A stretch of DNA of 64,000 nucleotides from CBDCVO01 sp965223085 (GTDB taxonomy: Bacteria > Pseudomonadota > Gammaproteobacteria > Ga0077536). The translations under genes were made by a program, and so were the position numbers. The DNA is taken from contig OZ244981.1 in assembly GCA_965223085.1 (NCBI GenBank), positions 2,418,001 through 2,482,000 of the forward strand, read 5' to 3'. A model generated the notes under the pieces. The model searched no databases, was not told where the DNA came from, and worked only from the letters and a program-made list of their open reading frames with translations. How positions within the stretch are numbered: position 1 is the stretch's first letter; the number at the start of each line of letters is the position of its first letter. Positions 51,716-60,220 of the stretch are shown here, one piece after another.

Positions 51716-52671
51716 CGTCGCCAGGCTGCGATCAGCTCGGCGAGGATCGAGACGGCGATTTCTGGCGGCGTCGCGGCGCCAATATCGAGTCCGATCGGTG
51801 CCTTAATGCGCCCCACTTGCGCTGCGTCACAGCCTTGTTCCGACAACGCCTCTAAACGGCGCGCATGGGTGCGGCGCGAACCCAGGGCACCGACGTAGAA
51901 CAACGGCGCGCGGATCGCTTGCGCAAGGATCTCCGCTTCCCAGTCGTGCGCGTGCAGTAGTGACACGAGTCCTGTGCGCGGTTCAAACAGCGCGCTGATT
52001 TCATCCGCGTGGGTCAAAGCCTCTATCTGCAAGTTGTCCTGAGCGAGCATTTCACGCAGCGCATGGTCGGGCGAATAAGCTACTACCAAAAATCCGACTT
52101 CGCGGGCTATGCGCATGAGACTGGCTAAGACGAAATTGCCGCCTAGGATCACGAGCCTCGCGGTGGGTTCGAAGGCGCGACAAAAGGTATTCTCGGCGCT
52201 CGAGTCCGGCGCTGTGAGCGATACGCTACTAGTACCAGCAGCGACGTTAATTAACAGCCACGCGCTGCGTCGCTCCCGCTCGGCGCGAGACAATGTTTCG
52301 AGATCGCTATCGCTAAGCGTAACATCGAAAAACACGTCAATTCCGTTGCCGCACGGGAGTTGAATGTCGAGGAATTGTGAGCCTTCGCCATAGCGTACCG
52401 TGCGGTTGCGATTCTTCTCCATAGCAGCGAGCGCCTCACTAACGATCGCGTGTTCGGCACATCCGCCCGTGAGCATGCCGACATACTCGCCGTTGTCTGC
52501 GACCGCCATTTGGCTACCGAGTGGTCGTGGCGCTCCGCCATCTTCCGCAACCAACGTCACGAGCGCTGCGCGGTGCCCGGTGCGGCGCCATTGTGCCAGT
52601 GTCGCCACAACATTTTCTTGATGCAGGGTTTTTGTCCCCTGCCGAGCTTGGTCTAGCGCTGCCGTCGACAT
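51712..52671 (-). CDS. xdhC: XdhC/CoxI-family molybdenum-cofactor maturation protein
   Basis: A 319-residue protein. The XdhC_CoxI N-domain shows RAALVTLVAEDGGAPRPLGS and MLTGGCAEHAIV. A C-terminal Rossmann domain has RLVILGGNFVLASLMRIARE and FYVGALGSRRTHARRLEAL. XdhC proteins bind and sulfurate the molybdenum cofactor for xanthine-dehydrogenase-type enzymes. It lies between a CaiB-type transferase gene (4-base gap) and a MobA-like gene. Confidence 0.88.
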   Translation of the reverse strand: MSTAALDQARQGTKTLHQENVVATLAQWRRTGHRAALVTLVAEDGGAPRPLGSQMAVADNGEYVGMLTGGCAEHAIVSEALAAMEKNRNRTVRYGEGSQFLDIQLPCGNGIDVFFDVTLSDSDLETLSRAERERRSAWLLINVAAGTSSVSLTAPDSSAENTFCRAFEPTARLVILGGNFVLASLMRIAREVGFLVVAYSPDHALREMLAQDNLQIEALTHADEISALFEPRTGLVSLLHAHDWEAEILAQAIRAPLFYVGALGSRRTHARRLEALSEQGCDAAQVGRIKAPIGLDIGAATPPEIAVSILAELIAAWRR

Positions 52672-52675
52672 CGGC

Positions 52676-53899
52676 TCAAATCTCCTTGTTAAACAATACG
52701 CCGTTTTCTGTCAACGCGGCCACATCGTCAGCGCTTTTGTCGAGCATTTCCTGCAGAATTTCCGTGTTGTGCTCACCGAGCAATGGTGCCGCGTAGGCTT
52801 GGTTGGCGGCAACTTCGGACGATTTAATCGGGTGACCTGGGATTTGAAATTCGCCGCCGAGTCGATCGTGCACGGTGCGCACCGTACCGCGCTCAAGAAG
52901 ATGCGGATGTATGCAGGTTTGTGCCACGGATAACACCGGTGCGCAAGGTACGCCCGCCTCCTCCAGGGCAGCGATTGCGCTGTTAACATCGGGGAACTTC
53001 GCGAGCCAGTTCTCGATCAAGCTCACGACTTCGTCCCGACGACTCAGACGCTCAGGATCAGTGGCCCATCCAGGTGCGCTGGTCAAGTCTTCACGCCCCA
53101 TCGCGGTACATAGATCGGGCCAATGATGTAGAAAAGCCATGATCACGATCGCTCCACCATTTGCGGCGAACACACCCGCGGGACACACGTAACTCAAATG
53201 ACGGCCGCCACGTTGTGGTTCAACCCCGCCGTCGGTGCCGCTATAGGTGAGGACGTTGACTTCGTGGTAGTGGTAGTAGCAATCCAATAACGCGACATCT
53301 AAGTGTTGTCCCCGCCCCGTGCGATCGCGATAGAGCAGTGCTGCCGCGATCGCGAATGCGGCGTGAACGCCCGTCGATACATCGCCGATCCCAGCGAGCG
53401 GTAAATAGGGTGGCGCCTCGGGATCGCCGATCATAGAAGTAATGCCGGAATAAGCTTGGGCAATAAAATCGTAGCCGGGTTTATCGGCGAGTGGGCCGCT
53501 TTGGCCCAGCGCCGAAAGCGAGCAAAGAATGATGTCTTCCCGTAAAGACTTTAACTCTTCGTAGGCAAAACCCATTTTTGCGATGACGCCGGGCTTGAAG
53601 TTCTCCACTACCACATCACACTGCGGTACGAGCTCTCTGAGTATTGCTTGCGCTTCCGGTCGACGTAGATCCAGGCACAAGCTCCTTTTGTTCAAGTTCT
53701 GTTGAACGTAATAGAAGCTACGATCGTTGCGAAACTTGCAAAGTGCTCTAACCATATCACCGTTGGGTGCAGCTTCCACTTTGATGACCTCGGCGCCCAT
53801 CTCGGCAAACATGCGCGTGCAAGTTGGGCCGGCGAGGGCGCGAGTGAAATCCAAGATCCGATATCCAGAAAGAAGATGATCAGTAGTCGTTGTCATCAT
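52676..53899 (-). CDS. CaiB/BaiF-family CoA transferase
   Basis: A 407-residue class III CoA transferase. LLSGYRILDFTRALAGPTCT and NKRSLCLDLRRPEAQAIL are N-terminal landmarks. The catalytic Asp is probably in PGYDFIAQAYSGI, and GIGDVSTGVHAAFAIAAAL is typical of the family. It transfers CoA between an acyl-CoA and an organic acid. First gene of the CaiB-xdhC-MobA unit. The acid is unknown. Confidence 0.9.
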   Translation of the reverse strand: MMTTTTDHLLSGYRILDFTRALAGPTCTRMFAEMGAEVIKVEAAPNGDMVRALCKFRNDRSFYYVQQNLNKRSLCLDLRRPEAQAILRELVPQCDVVVENFKPGVIAKMGFAYEELKSLREDIILCSLSALGQSGPLADKPGYDFIAQAYSGITSMIGDPEAPPYLPLAGIGDVSTGVHAAFAIAAALLYRDRTGRGQHLDVALLDCYYHYHEVNVLTYSGTDGGVEPQRGGRHLSYVCPAGVFAANGGAIVIMAFLHHWPDLCTAMGREDLTSAPGWATDPERLSRRDEVVSLIENWLAKFPDVNSAIAALEEAGVPCAPVLSVAQTCIHPHLLERGTVRTVHDRLGGEFQIPGHPIKSSEVAANQAYAAPLLGEHNTEILQEMLDKSADDVAALTENGVLFNKEI

Positions 53900-54019
53900 G
53901 GCGTTCCAGCGCTGGTCTAGTTTGAATATATCATCGACGCTGCGGTTGGGAAATCCACGCCCGTAGACTTCGCTGGTTTGATGCGAGTAATCTCAACCGC
54001 ACACTAGCACCGAAATACA

Positions 54020-55150
54020 ATGATTCGTTTTAATCCTTTCATGTATTGCACGGTCGGCAGACGCGCCGAGCTCGCACGCGGCATGGCCGGTAAAGACCCC
54101 TATCTCTACCAACGTATGCTCGATGAGATTGCTGCGTACGTGGGGTTTGCGGACGACGCCGGCTACGCGGGCTGGGGCCACCCGGAGCATCATCTGCAAA
54201 TCGAAGGGTTCGAGGCTGCCAACGAACCGACCCTAATGGCCATGTGGTTGGCGATGCATAGCCAGCGCCTCAGGATCATTACTTGTGGCTTCGTCTCGAC
54301 GGTGCACAATCCGTTGCGCACCGCAGAAGCGATCGCGACCCTTGATAATATGTTGAAGGGGCGGTTCGGTGTCGGTCTAGTGCGGGGTTATCAAAGCCGC
54401 TGGGTCGACAATTTTAAAGTTAAAAACGAAGTCGGTGCGGTTGGGCCGTGGAACAAGAATGAACCGGCGGACGAACGCAATCGCGATTATTTTGCCGAGT
54501 ACGTTGATATCGTCGTTACCGCATTGACGCGAGAAACGTTTAGTTACCGGGGAAAATACTGGCATTTCCCCCCACCGGGCCATGTTAATCCGCATGTGCA
54601 TTCGGCCTACACACGTTTCGGCCAGGGTGTCGACGATGATATGACGATCACCGAAGTTGGTATCGCGCCACGCCCGTACCAAGAACCGTATCCGCCGCTT
54701 TACGGCGGTTTTTCAGCCTCGCTACGAACGGCGCAGTTTTGGGCGAAGTACCGCGGCAAGCCGATCGTCATGTCCTCCGATCTCGAGTTTTGCAAAGTGC
54801 TCTGGAGCGCGTATCGTGAGGCTGCGGGGCAACACGATTATTGTCCTGAGCCCGGCGCAGAGGCCGCTTGGGGTGGGATTATGATCCGCGCAAAAACCGA
54901 CACGCAAGCAGCGGAACTCGCCAACGACATGCAATGGTTTTGGCGTAATTGGGCAACGCCCTTCGGGCAGGGTGCGGTGAATTGGCTCGTGGGATCACCC
55001 GATACCTTGAAACGGCGGATCGAGCAAGCCGAAAAGGCGGTGCCTATTACGGAGTGCTTTGTAATATTACCGCAAGGCATTCATGATCGCGATCAAGTGC
55101 TAAGCTCTTTAGAGTTATTCGCCGATAAAGTAATACCGAGTTTTTCTTAA
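54020..55150 (+). CDS. LLM-class flavin-dependent monooxygenase
   Basis: A 376-residue luciferase-like oxidoreductase. FADDAGYAGWGHPEHHLQIE, the strand IITCGFVSTVHNPLRTAE, and LKGRFGVGLVRGYQSRW are typical of the subgroup. It has a longer C-terminal part than the 13186 gene. It begins a plus-strand unit with a FabD-like and an NAD-dependent dehydrogenase gene. The oxidised substrate is unknown. Confidence 0.88.
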   Translation: MIRFNPFMYCTVGRRAELARGMAGKDPYLYQRMLDEIAAYVGFADDAGYAGWGHPEHHLQIEGFEAANEPTLMAMWLAMHSQRLRIITCGFVSTVHNPLRTAEAIATLDNMLKGRFGVGLVRGYQSRWVDNFKVKNEVGAVGPWNKNEPADERNRDYFAEYVDIVVTALTRETFSYRGKYWHFPPPGHVNPHVHSAYTRFGQGVDDDMTITEVGIAPRPYQEPYPPLYGGFSASLRTAQFWAKYRGKPIVMSSDLEFCKVLWSAYREAAGQHDYCPEPGAEAAWGGIMIRAKTDTQAAELANDMQWFWRNWATPFGQGAVNWLVGSPDTLKRRIEQAEKAVPITECFVILPQGIHDRDQVLSSLELFADKVIPSFS

Positions 55151-55179
55151 TCAGCACCGATGTACGAATACGGTACACA

Positions 55180-56340
55180 ATGACGACCATCGCGCCCGTT
55201 GATTTGCGCCATAAGCTTTCTCGAACGGGGTTTTCCTTTCGCGGCTATAACGTCTCCAATTTAGGTCGTACTAAAGAACTGCTAGAGCATCCTGTATATG
55301 GTGCAGCGTTAGAAAAACATCTTCTTCACACTTCCGAGCTCGCCGCTGATGCACTCAATCGCCGCATCGACTTGGTCGATCGCGTGCGTCGTGGCGCGGA
55401 GCCGGAACTTGCGACTTACGGTGAGGCTATCGCGCTGATAATGTCCGTTTCGCTCTCGCACCTCGATTTGCTCAAGCAGTACCACGACGTTGATTTTGCT
55501 GAGGGTCAAGTGGCGTTCGGCTACAGCCTGGGAGAACTTGTCGCAGTTGCGGCGACCGCAATGTACGAGCTTGACGCGGTGCTGCAACTGGTACTCCCGT
55601 TGGCACGCGATGCGGCAGAGCTCGCCCTCGATGTGCAAATGGGCGTGGTTTTCTGCCGTGGGAGGGCGCTCGATTTCGATGCTGTTAAACGGCATTGCGT
55701 CGAAATTACTAACGAAGGCAATGGCACTATCGATATCTCGAGCTATCTGGCACCAAATACCGTGTTGTTGCTCGGTCAAGGAGACACGATCGACTATTTC
55801 AAGCGAACGATCAAAAACATCCCACCCCATAAAGTGCATCTACGCAAGAATGATCATCGTTGGCCCCCCCTGCACACTGCCATCGTACGCCAGAAAAACA
55901 TGTCCAATCGCGGTGCGGTTGCCTTAGAGACCTTGCCCGGTGGATTCATCCGACCGGTGATCCCCATCATCTCGTGTGTAACCGGGGATGTGAGCTACGA
56001 CGAAGTCAATTCTCGCGAAATTCTCGTTAAATGGATCGATCAGCCGCAACGCCTGTGGTCCGTGATCGAGAAAACGTTACGCCTCGGCGTTGAGCGCATT
56101 GTTCACGTCGGTCCTGAGCCGAACATTATTCCGGCGACTTTGAACCGGCTAAGTGTCGATGTCTCGGCACAGCTCAGTCGCAATACGCTTCCCGGGGTTA
56201 GCTTGCGCGCGATTTCGAAAATAACACGGAATCGTACTTGGTTAAGCAACTTGCTAACAAAGAACGCCGCGTTGTTAAGTGCGCCGTTCGTGGAACAAAT
56301 CGTATTAGAGGATTGGCTGCTCGACAATGCGCCTACTTGA
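55180..56340 (+). CDS. Acyl-carrier-protein S-malonyltransferase-like (FabD-fold) protein
   Basis: A 386-residue protein with the acyltransferase nucleophile elbow GYSLGELVAVAATAM (Ser near residue 114; the classical motif is GHSLGE). A His in RWPPLHTAIV could complete the Ser-His dyad, and VERIVHVGPEPN resembles the C-terminal strand of the family. No ketosynthase or ACP is adjacent, so a role in fatty-acid or polyketide synthesis is not supported; CoA-thioester transfer or hydrolysis is possible. It lies 29 bases after the LLM gene. Confidence 0.72.
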   Translation: MTTIAPVDLRHKLSRTGFSFRGYNVSNLGRTKELLEHPVYGAALEKHLLHTSELAADALNRRIDLVDRVRRGAEPELATYGEAIALIMSVSLSHLDLLKQYHDVDFAEGQVAFGYSLGELVAVAATAMYELDAVLQLVLPLARDAAELALDVQMGVVFCRGRALDFDAVKRHCVEITNEGNGTIDISSYLAPNTVLLLGQGDTIDYFKRTIKNIPPHKVHLRKNDHRWPPLHTAIVRQKNMSNRGAVALETLPGGFIRPVIPIISCVTGDVSYDEVNSREILVKWIDQPQRLWSVIEKTLRLGVERIVHVGPEPNIIPATLNRLSVDVSAQLSRNTLPGVSLRAISKITRNRTWLSNLLTKNAALLSAPFVEQIVLEDWLLDNAPT

Positions 56341-56385
56341 TGTAGGAAATTGCTGATATCTCGAATAGTCAATCACGGAGGGAAT

Positions 56386-57267
56386 ATGAAAATTGGATTC
56401 ATTGGCACCGGTGCGATGGGGCAGGGCATGGCCGCTAATCTTCTCAACGCGGGCCACGAGCTGCGGCTGTTCAATCGCACCCTGGAGCGTGCTGCGGCGC
56501 TGGTCGCGAAAGGTGCGGAGCTTGTCGATAGTCCCGCGGCCGTTTGCGAGGAGCGAGAACTGGTGATCAGCATGCTCGCAGATGATGCTGCAACCGAAAC
56601 CGTGGTATTCGGTGATAGGGGTGTACTGGAGGCCTTGCCTCGCGGTGCCGTGCACTGCGGCTGCGCGACTATCAGTGTCGATTTGGCGAATCGATTGACG
56701 AGCGCGCACCGTGATCATGCTGGCGATTATGTGTCTGCACCGGTGTTTGGCCGGCCTCCCGCGGCGGCCGCCGCAGAACTGTTTATCGTTGCTGCCGGCG
56801 CATCCGAAGCGCTGGCAATATGTGACGCTGCTTTCGCGGTCATGGGCCAACGAACATTTATCGTCGGCGCAGATCCCGTGAGCGCGAACATTGTAAAGAT
56901 CAGTGGCAATTTTATGCTTGCTTCCCTGATTGAAACTTTGGGTGAAGCGTTCGCGCTGACGCGCAAACACGGCATTGATCCGCAAAAGTTTCTCGAAGTA
57001 ATGACCGAGAGCATATTTAGCGCACCGGCGTATAAAAGCTACGGCTCGATAATCGCCAATGGCAGCTATGAACCGCCGGGCTTTAAGCTCCATCTGGGTC
57101 TTAAGGACATCCGGCTTGCGCTCGCGGCGGCCGATCCGGAGTTGGTTCCGATGCCGATTGCGAGCCTTGTCCGTGATCGTTTCATCGCCGCGATTGCGCG
57201 CGGATATCAAGATCTCGATTGGGCTGCGTTGGGGCGCGCTTGCGCCGACGAGGCGGGTTTGCCTTAA
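56386..57267 (+). CDS. 3-hydroxyisobutyrate-dehydrogenase-family oxidoreductase
   Basis: A 293-residue beta-hydroxyacid dehydrogenase. It has the NAD(P)-binding GFIGTGAMGQGMAANLL and the substrate-binding region DYVSAPVFGRPPAA. The catalytic Lys lies in NIVKISGNFMLASLIE, and FKLHLGLKDIRLALAA is in the C-terminal domain. An Asn-Arg (LFNRT) at the end of strand 2 favours NADP. The ATG at 56386 has GGAGGGA. It ends the three-gene plus-strand unit. Confidence 0.92.
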   Translation: MKIGFIGTGAMGQGMAANLLNAGHELRLFNRTLERAAALVAKGAELVDSPAAVCEERELVISMLADDAATETVVFGDRGVLEALPRGAVHCGCATISVDLANRLTSAHRDHAGDYVSAPVFGRPPAAAAAELFIVAAGASEALAICDAAFAVMGQRTFIVGADPVSANIVKISGNFMLASLIETLGEAFALTRKHGIDPQKFLEVMTESIFSAPAYKSYGSIIANGSYEPPGFKLHLGLKDIRLALAAADPELVPMPIASLVRDRFIAAIARGYQDLDWAALGRACADEAGLP

Positions 57268-57616
57268 CTACGTTTTTGCCCGAGGGTCGCGTTGCGAAGA
57301 TTTTCCCGATGATACGCGGGCCGCGGCGTGGGCGAACGACTCATCATCAATTTACTTTCCGCAAAAAATTCCCTTTTTTGCCGGTAATACCGCACCATAT
57401 CTTAAGGATTGGCGCGGCGCGCCGCTATATCGTCATTAGCTAACAACATTGAATTGGGCGTGCTGATTTAGTGATCGTTACACACTGTGTATCGCCGATA
57501 TGTTGGTGTGCCCTACTTCGCATTGTGAATTTTGTCGAAACCGATCATCGGCCAGAAACTGCCGTTTAGCGCCAGCGTGGCAGAAACAGCTAAAAAATGA
57601 TTTAGGGTTGTTTGCC
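57268..57616. other. Intergenic region upstream of the minor pilin operon
   Basis: About 349 bases, no gene. It should hold the promoter for the pilus operon and the end of the preceding unit. TTGAAT at about 57451 could be a -35 element but a matching -10 is not convincing. No sigma-54 site is clear. Confidence 0.5.
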
Positions 57617-58114
57617 ATGAACATTCGCACACAAATCGGTTTTACGATTATCGAGCTGATGCTGACGATTACGGTCGCCGGCATCATTCTCGCCGCCGGC
57701 GTTCCTGCTTTGTCAAATTTCGTTAAGCAAAACGCGGCCGTTACCGAAGTCAATCGCCTCGTCGGTACGTTCACCTTGGCGCGCAGCGAAGCATCGCAAC
57801 GAGGCGTATCCGTAGTGGTGGTGCCGAGCCAAGTTGGAAACTGGTCGGGTGGTTGGCTCGTAGGCATCGATAGCGACGGCGATACGATATTTCCAGAAGC
57901 GGGTGAACCGGTGTTTCGCAGGTACAAGGCGCTTAATGCCACCGCTATCTCAAGCGCCAGCACGCGCGTTGAATTTCAGCCGACCGGCGAGGTTGATATC
58001 GTCGCAACTTTTACAATGGTGCCCAAAGACTGCGCGAGCACACATGACCACCAACGCGTTATCAACATCGCTTTGGCGGGTTATGTCGACTTAAGCAAGG
58101 GAGCCTGTCCGTGA
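57617..58114 (+). CDS. fimT: Minor type IV pilin FimT (GspH-like)
   Basis: A 165-residue pseudopilin. The prepilin-peptidase site is IGFTIIEL (cleavage after Gly8, Glu at +5), followed by the hydrophobic helix LTITVAGIILAAGVPALSNF. The C-terminal globular domain has two cysteines (PKDCAST, GACP) likely bridged. It initiates the pilus operon and overlaps pilV (GTGA). Confidence 0.92.
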   Translation: MNIRTQIGFTIIELMLTITVAGIILAAGVPALSNFVKQNAAVTEVNRLVGTFTLARSEASQRGVSVVVVPSQVGNWSGGWLVGIDSDGDTIFPEAGEPVFRRYKALNATAISSASTRVEFQPTGEVDIVATFTMVPKDCASTHDHQRVINIALAGYVDLSKGACP

Positions 58115-58551
58115 TTACGCGGCGCAGTCAGAGCGGTATTTCCCTGCTCGAAGTATTGGTGTCGATCCTCGTGCTCGCGCTCGGCATCTTAGGTTTGGCC
58201 GCTTTGCAAGCGTATGCGATGCGCGGTGGCATGAGTGCGGAGCAGAGTTCGCAAGCTGTGCTGGTTGCCTACGACATGATGGATCGCATACGCAGTAATC
58301 GCACCGCAGCTCTAGCCGGCGATTACAATCTCGCATTCGCCGCCGCGCCACCTAGCGGCGACGGCGTGGCGCCACTCGCAGACGATGATCTCGCAGATTG
58401 GTTTTCCACGCAGCTTGGTCTACTGCCATCTGGTGATGGCGAGATCGCCTGCACGACCGCTGGTATGTGTAGAGTCTCGGTGCAATGGGACGACAGTCGA
58501 GTCGACCCTGGTGCGACCGCGCGGCGCTTTGACTTCACGAGCGAAATCTGA
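58111..58551 (+). CDS. pilV: Minor type IV pilin PilV
   Basis: A 146-residue pilin starting at GTG 58111, which overlaps the fimT stop. The prepilin site is SGISLLEV (Gly, then Glu at +5), followed by the helix LVSILVLALGILGLAALQAY. The globular part has two cysteines (IACTTAGMC). It overlaps pilW in TGATG. Confidence 0.92.
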   Translation: MITRRSQSGISLLEVLVSILVLALGILGLAALQAYAMRGGMSAEQSSQAVLVAYDMMDRIRSNRTAALAGDYNLAFAAAPPSGDGVAPLADDDLADWFSTQLGLLPSGDGEIACTTAGMCRVSVQWDDSRVDPGATARRFDFTSEI

Positions 58552-59657
58552 TGTTCATGCGCACTGTTCACGCACGCAAACGGCAAGTCGGGATCACATT
58601 AGTCGAGCTGATGGTCGCGTTAACGCTCGGGCTGATCGTCATCGGCACAGCCTCGCAGGTGTTCGTCGCGAATAAAAGAACCTATCGCCTCTCGCAAGCG
58701 TTAGCGCGAGTGCAAGAAAACGGTCGTTTCGCGATGCAGTCCATCGCGCGGGATATTCGCATGGCGGGGCTTAGCGGCTGCATGAGTCGCTTGCAGCTCG
58801 AAGTGAAGACCGTTGCCACGAATGCGCCAGCAGTTGATTTCGGCCAAGCGGTGCTCGGTTTTGACAGCAGCACGGGCTGGTGGACCTCCACCACGGCGCC
58901 GCAAACACCGTTCGGCGACAATATTGCAATTTGCGATGCCGCGGGTGGCGCCAGCGCAACGTGTCAAGTCAGCGATGCCATTCAAATTGTCCGCGGCGCG
59001 GCCAGCGCCGCCACCTTGAGTTCCGCCATGGCCACCAGCGCTGCTGCGGTTCAAGTGACTGCCGCCGAATTCAACGCACTACGGCCACGCATCGTTCCTG
59101 CGGATGCAAATACAACCCAAGAGGACTTGGTTTTGATTACCGATTGCGGTCGTGCCGACTTGTTTCGAGCTAGCACTGTTGGTACCGCCGCAGGCGGCGA
59201 CTGGTTAATCACACCCAACGCGGCGTTGCAGAAAAGCTATTCGACCGATGCGGTGATTCAGCCCCTCGTGGGCGCGAGCTATTTCATCGGCGATCCCGAC
59301 GATGGTCGCACCGATCCCGTCGGTGCCCTCTATCGCATCGGCTTTACTGACGAGGGCGTCACCCCGGTTGCGCTACCCATGGCCGAGGGCGTGGAGATGA
59401 TGCGCATAAGCTACGGGGAAGACACCGGCGGCGACGAATTCGCCGATATGTACGTCAACGCCGCGGGCGTGACCGATTGGTCACGGGTCGTGAGCGTGCG
59501 CGTGGGCTTACTCGTGAAGAGCAAAGAAGACTTTGTCACGGACGTCCCTACACCGATCACGTTTGCGGGTGTGACGGTTAATAACGGTGCCAACGCGGAT
59601 CGACGCTTGCGCTTAGTCTTCTCGCAAACGATCGGTCTCAGGAACCGCGTGCCATGA
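58551..59657 (+). CDS. pilW: Minor type IV pilin PilW
   Basis: A 368-residue minor pilin. The prepilin peptidase site is VGITLVEL, with the transmembrane helix MVALTLGLIVIGTASQVFV. The large pilus-tip domain has RVQENGRFAMQSIARDIRMAG, the typical PilW segment, and several cysteines. Start at the ATG at 58551, overlapping pilV. The ATG at 58557 is an alternative. Confidence 0.93.
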   Translation: MFMRTVHARKRQVGITLVELMVALTLGLIVIGTASQVFVANKRTYRLSQALARVQENGRFAMQSIARDIRMAGLSGCMSRLQLEVKTVATNAPAVDFGQAVLGFDSSTGWWTSTTAPQTPFGDNIAICDAAGGASATCQVSDAIQIVRGAASAATLSSAMATSAAAVQVTAAEFNALRPRIVPADANTTQEDLVLITDCGRADLFRASTVGTAAGGDWLITPNAALQKSYSTDAVIQPLVGASYFIGDPDDGRTDPVGALYRIGFTDEGVTPVALPMAEGVEMMRISYGEDTGGDEFADMYVNAAGVTDWSRVVSVRVGLLVKSKEDFVTDVPTPITFAGVTVNNGANADRRLRLVFSQTIGLRNRVP

Positions 59658-60175
59658 CGCAACTATTGCCATTAAAACGCCATCAGGCGGAGCGTGGTGC
59701 GGCGCTCATCGTCGCCCTGGTGATGTTGCTGATCATGACTTTGCTAGGTGTGGCCTCGGTCGACACCACGGTTATTGAAGAACGAATGGCAGGTCAGTTT
59801 CGCAACAAGCAAAACTCTTTTGACGCGGCTGAAGCCGGCTTACGTGAAGGCGAACAGGTTGCAGATTCCTTAACACTTATAGCGCCCCAAGATGGCACTA
59901 ACGGTTTATACGCCGCTGTCAGCGGCGGTATCGCGGTGTGGGACGATCCCGCGACGACGTGGCGTAACCGCGCGAATCCCGCACTCCCGGATGTCGTCAC
60001 ACAGCCTCAGTTCGTGATCGAGAAACTTCCTCGGCCCTATATTCCGCCGACTTGCGTCGACCCGTCGGAATATCCGCGTTGTCAGCGTCATATCTATCGC
60101 GTCACAGCGCGTGGCTTCGGCATCAATACGAATGCGGCGACGATCACGCAATCCACCGTGGCACTCAGAAAATAG
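59654..60175 (+). CDS. pilX: Minor type IV pilin PilX
   Basis: A 173-residue PilX-type protein. It has the hydrophobic N-terminus GAALIVALVMLLIMTLLGVA with the GAALIVAL motif instead of a strict GFTLIE site, as normal for PilX, then VIEERMAGQFRNKQNSFDAA and EAGLREGE. It overlaps pilW in ATGA. Confidence 0.92.
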   Translation: MTQLLPLKRHQAERGAALIVALVMLLIMTLLGVASVDTTVIEERMAGQFRNKQNSFDAAEAGLREGEQVADSLTLIAPQDGTNGLYAAVSGGIAVWDDPATTWRNRANPALPDVVTQPQFVIEKLPRPYIPPTCVDPSEYPRCQRHIYRVTARGFGINTNAATITQSTVALRK

Positions 60176-60220
60176 CGCCGTTGGCACGATTGAATAGTTC
60201 TTAAAGTTACGGAAACGACG

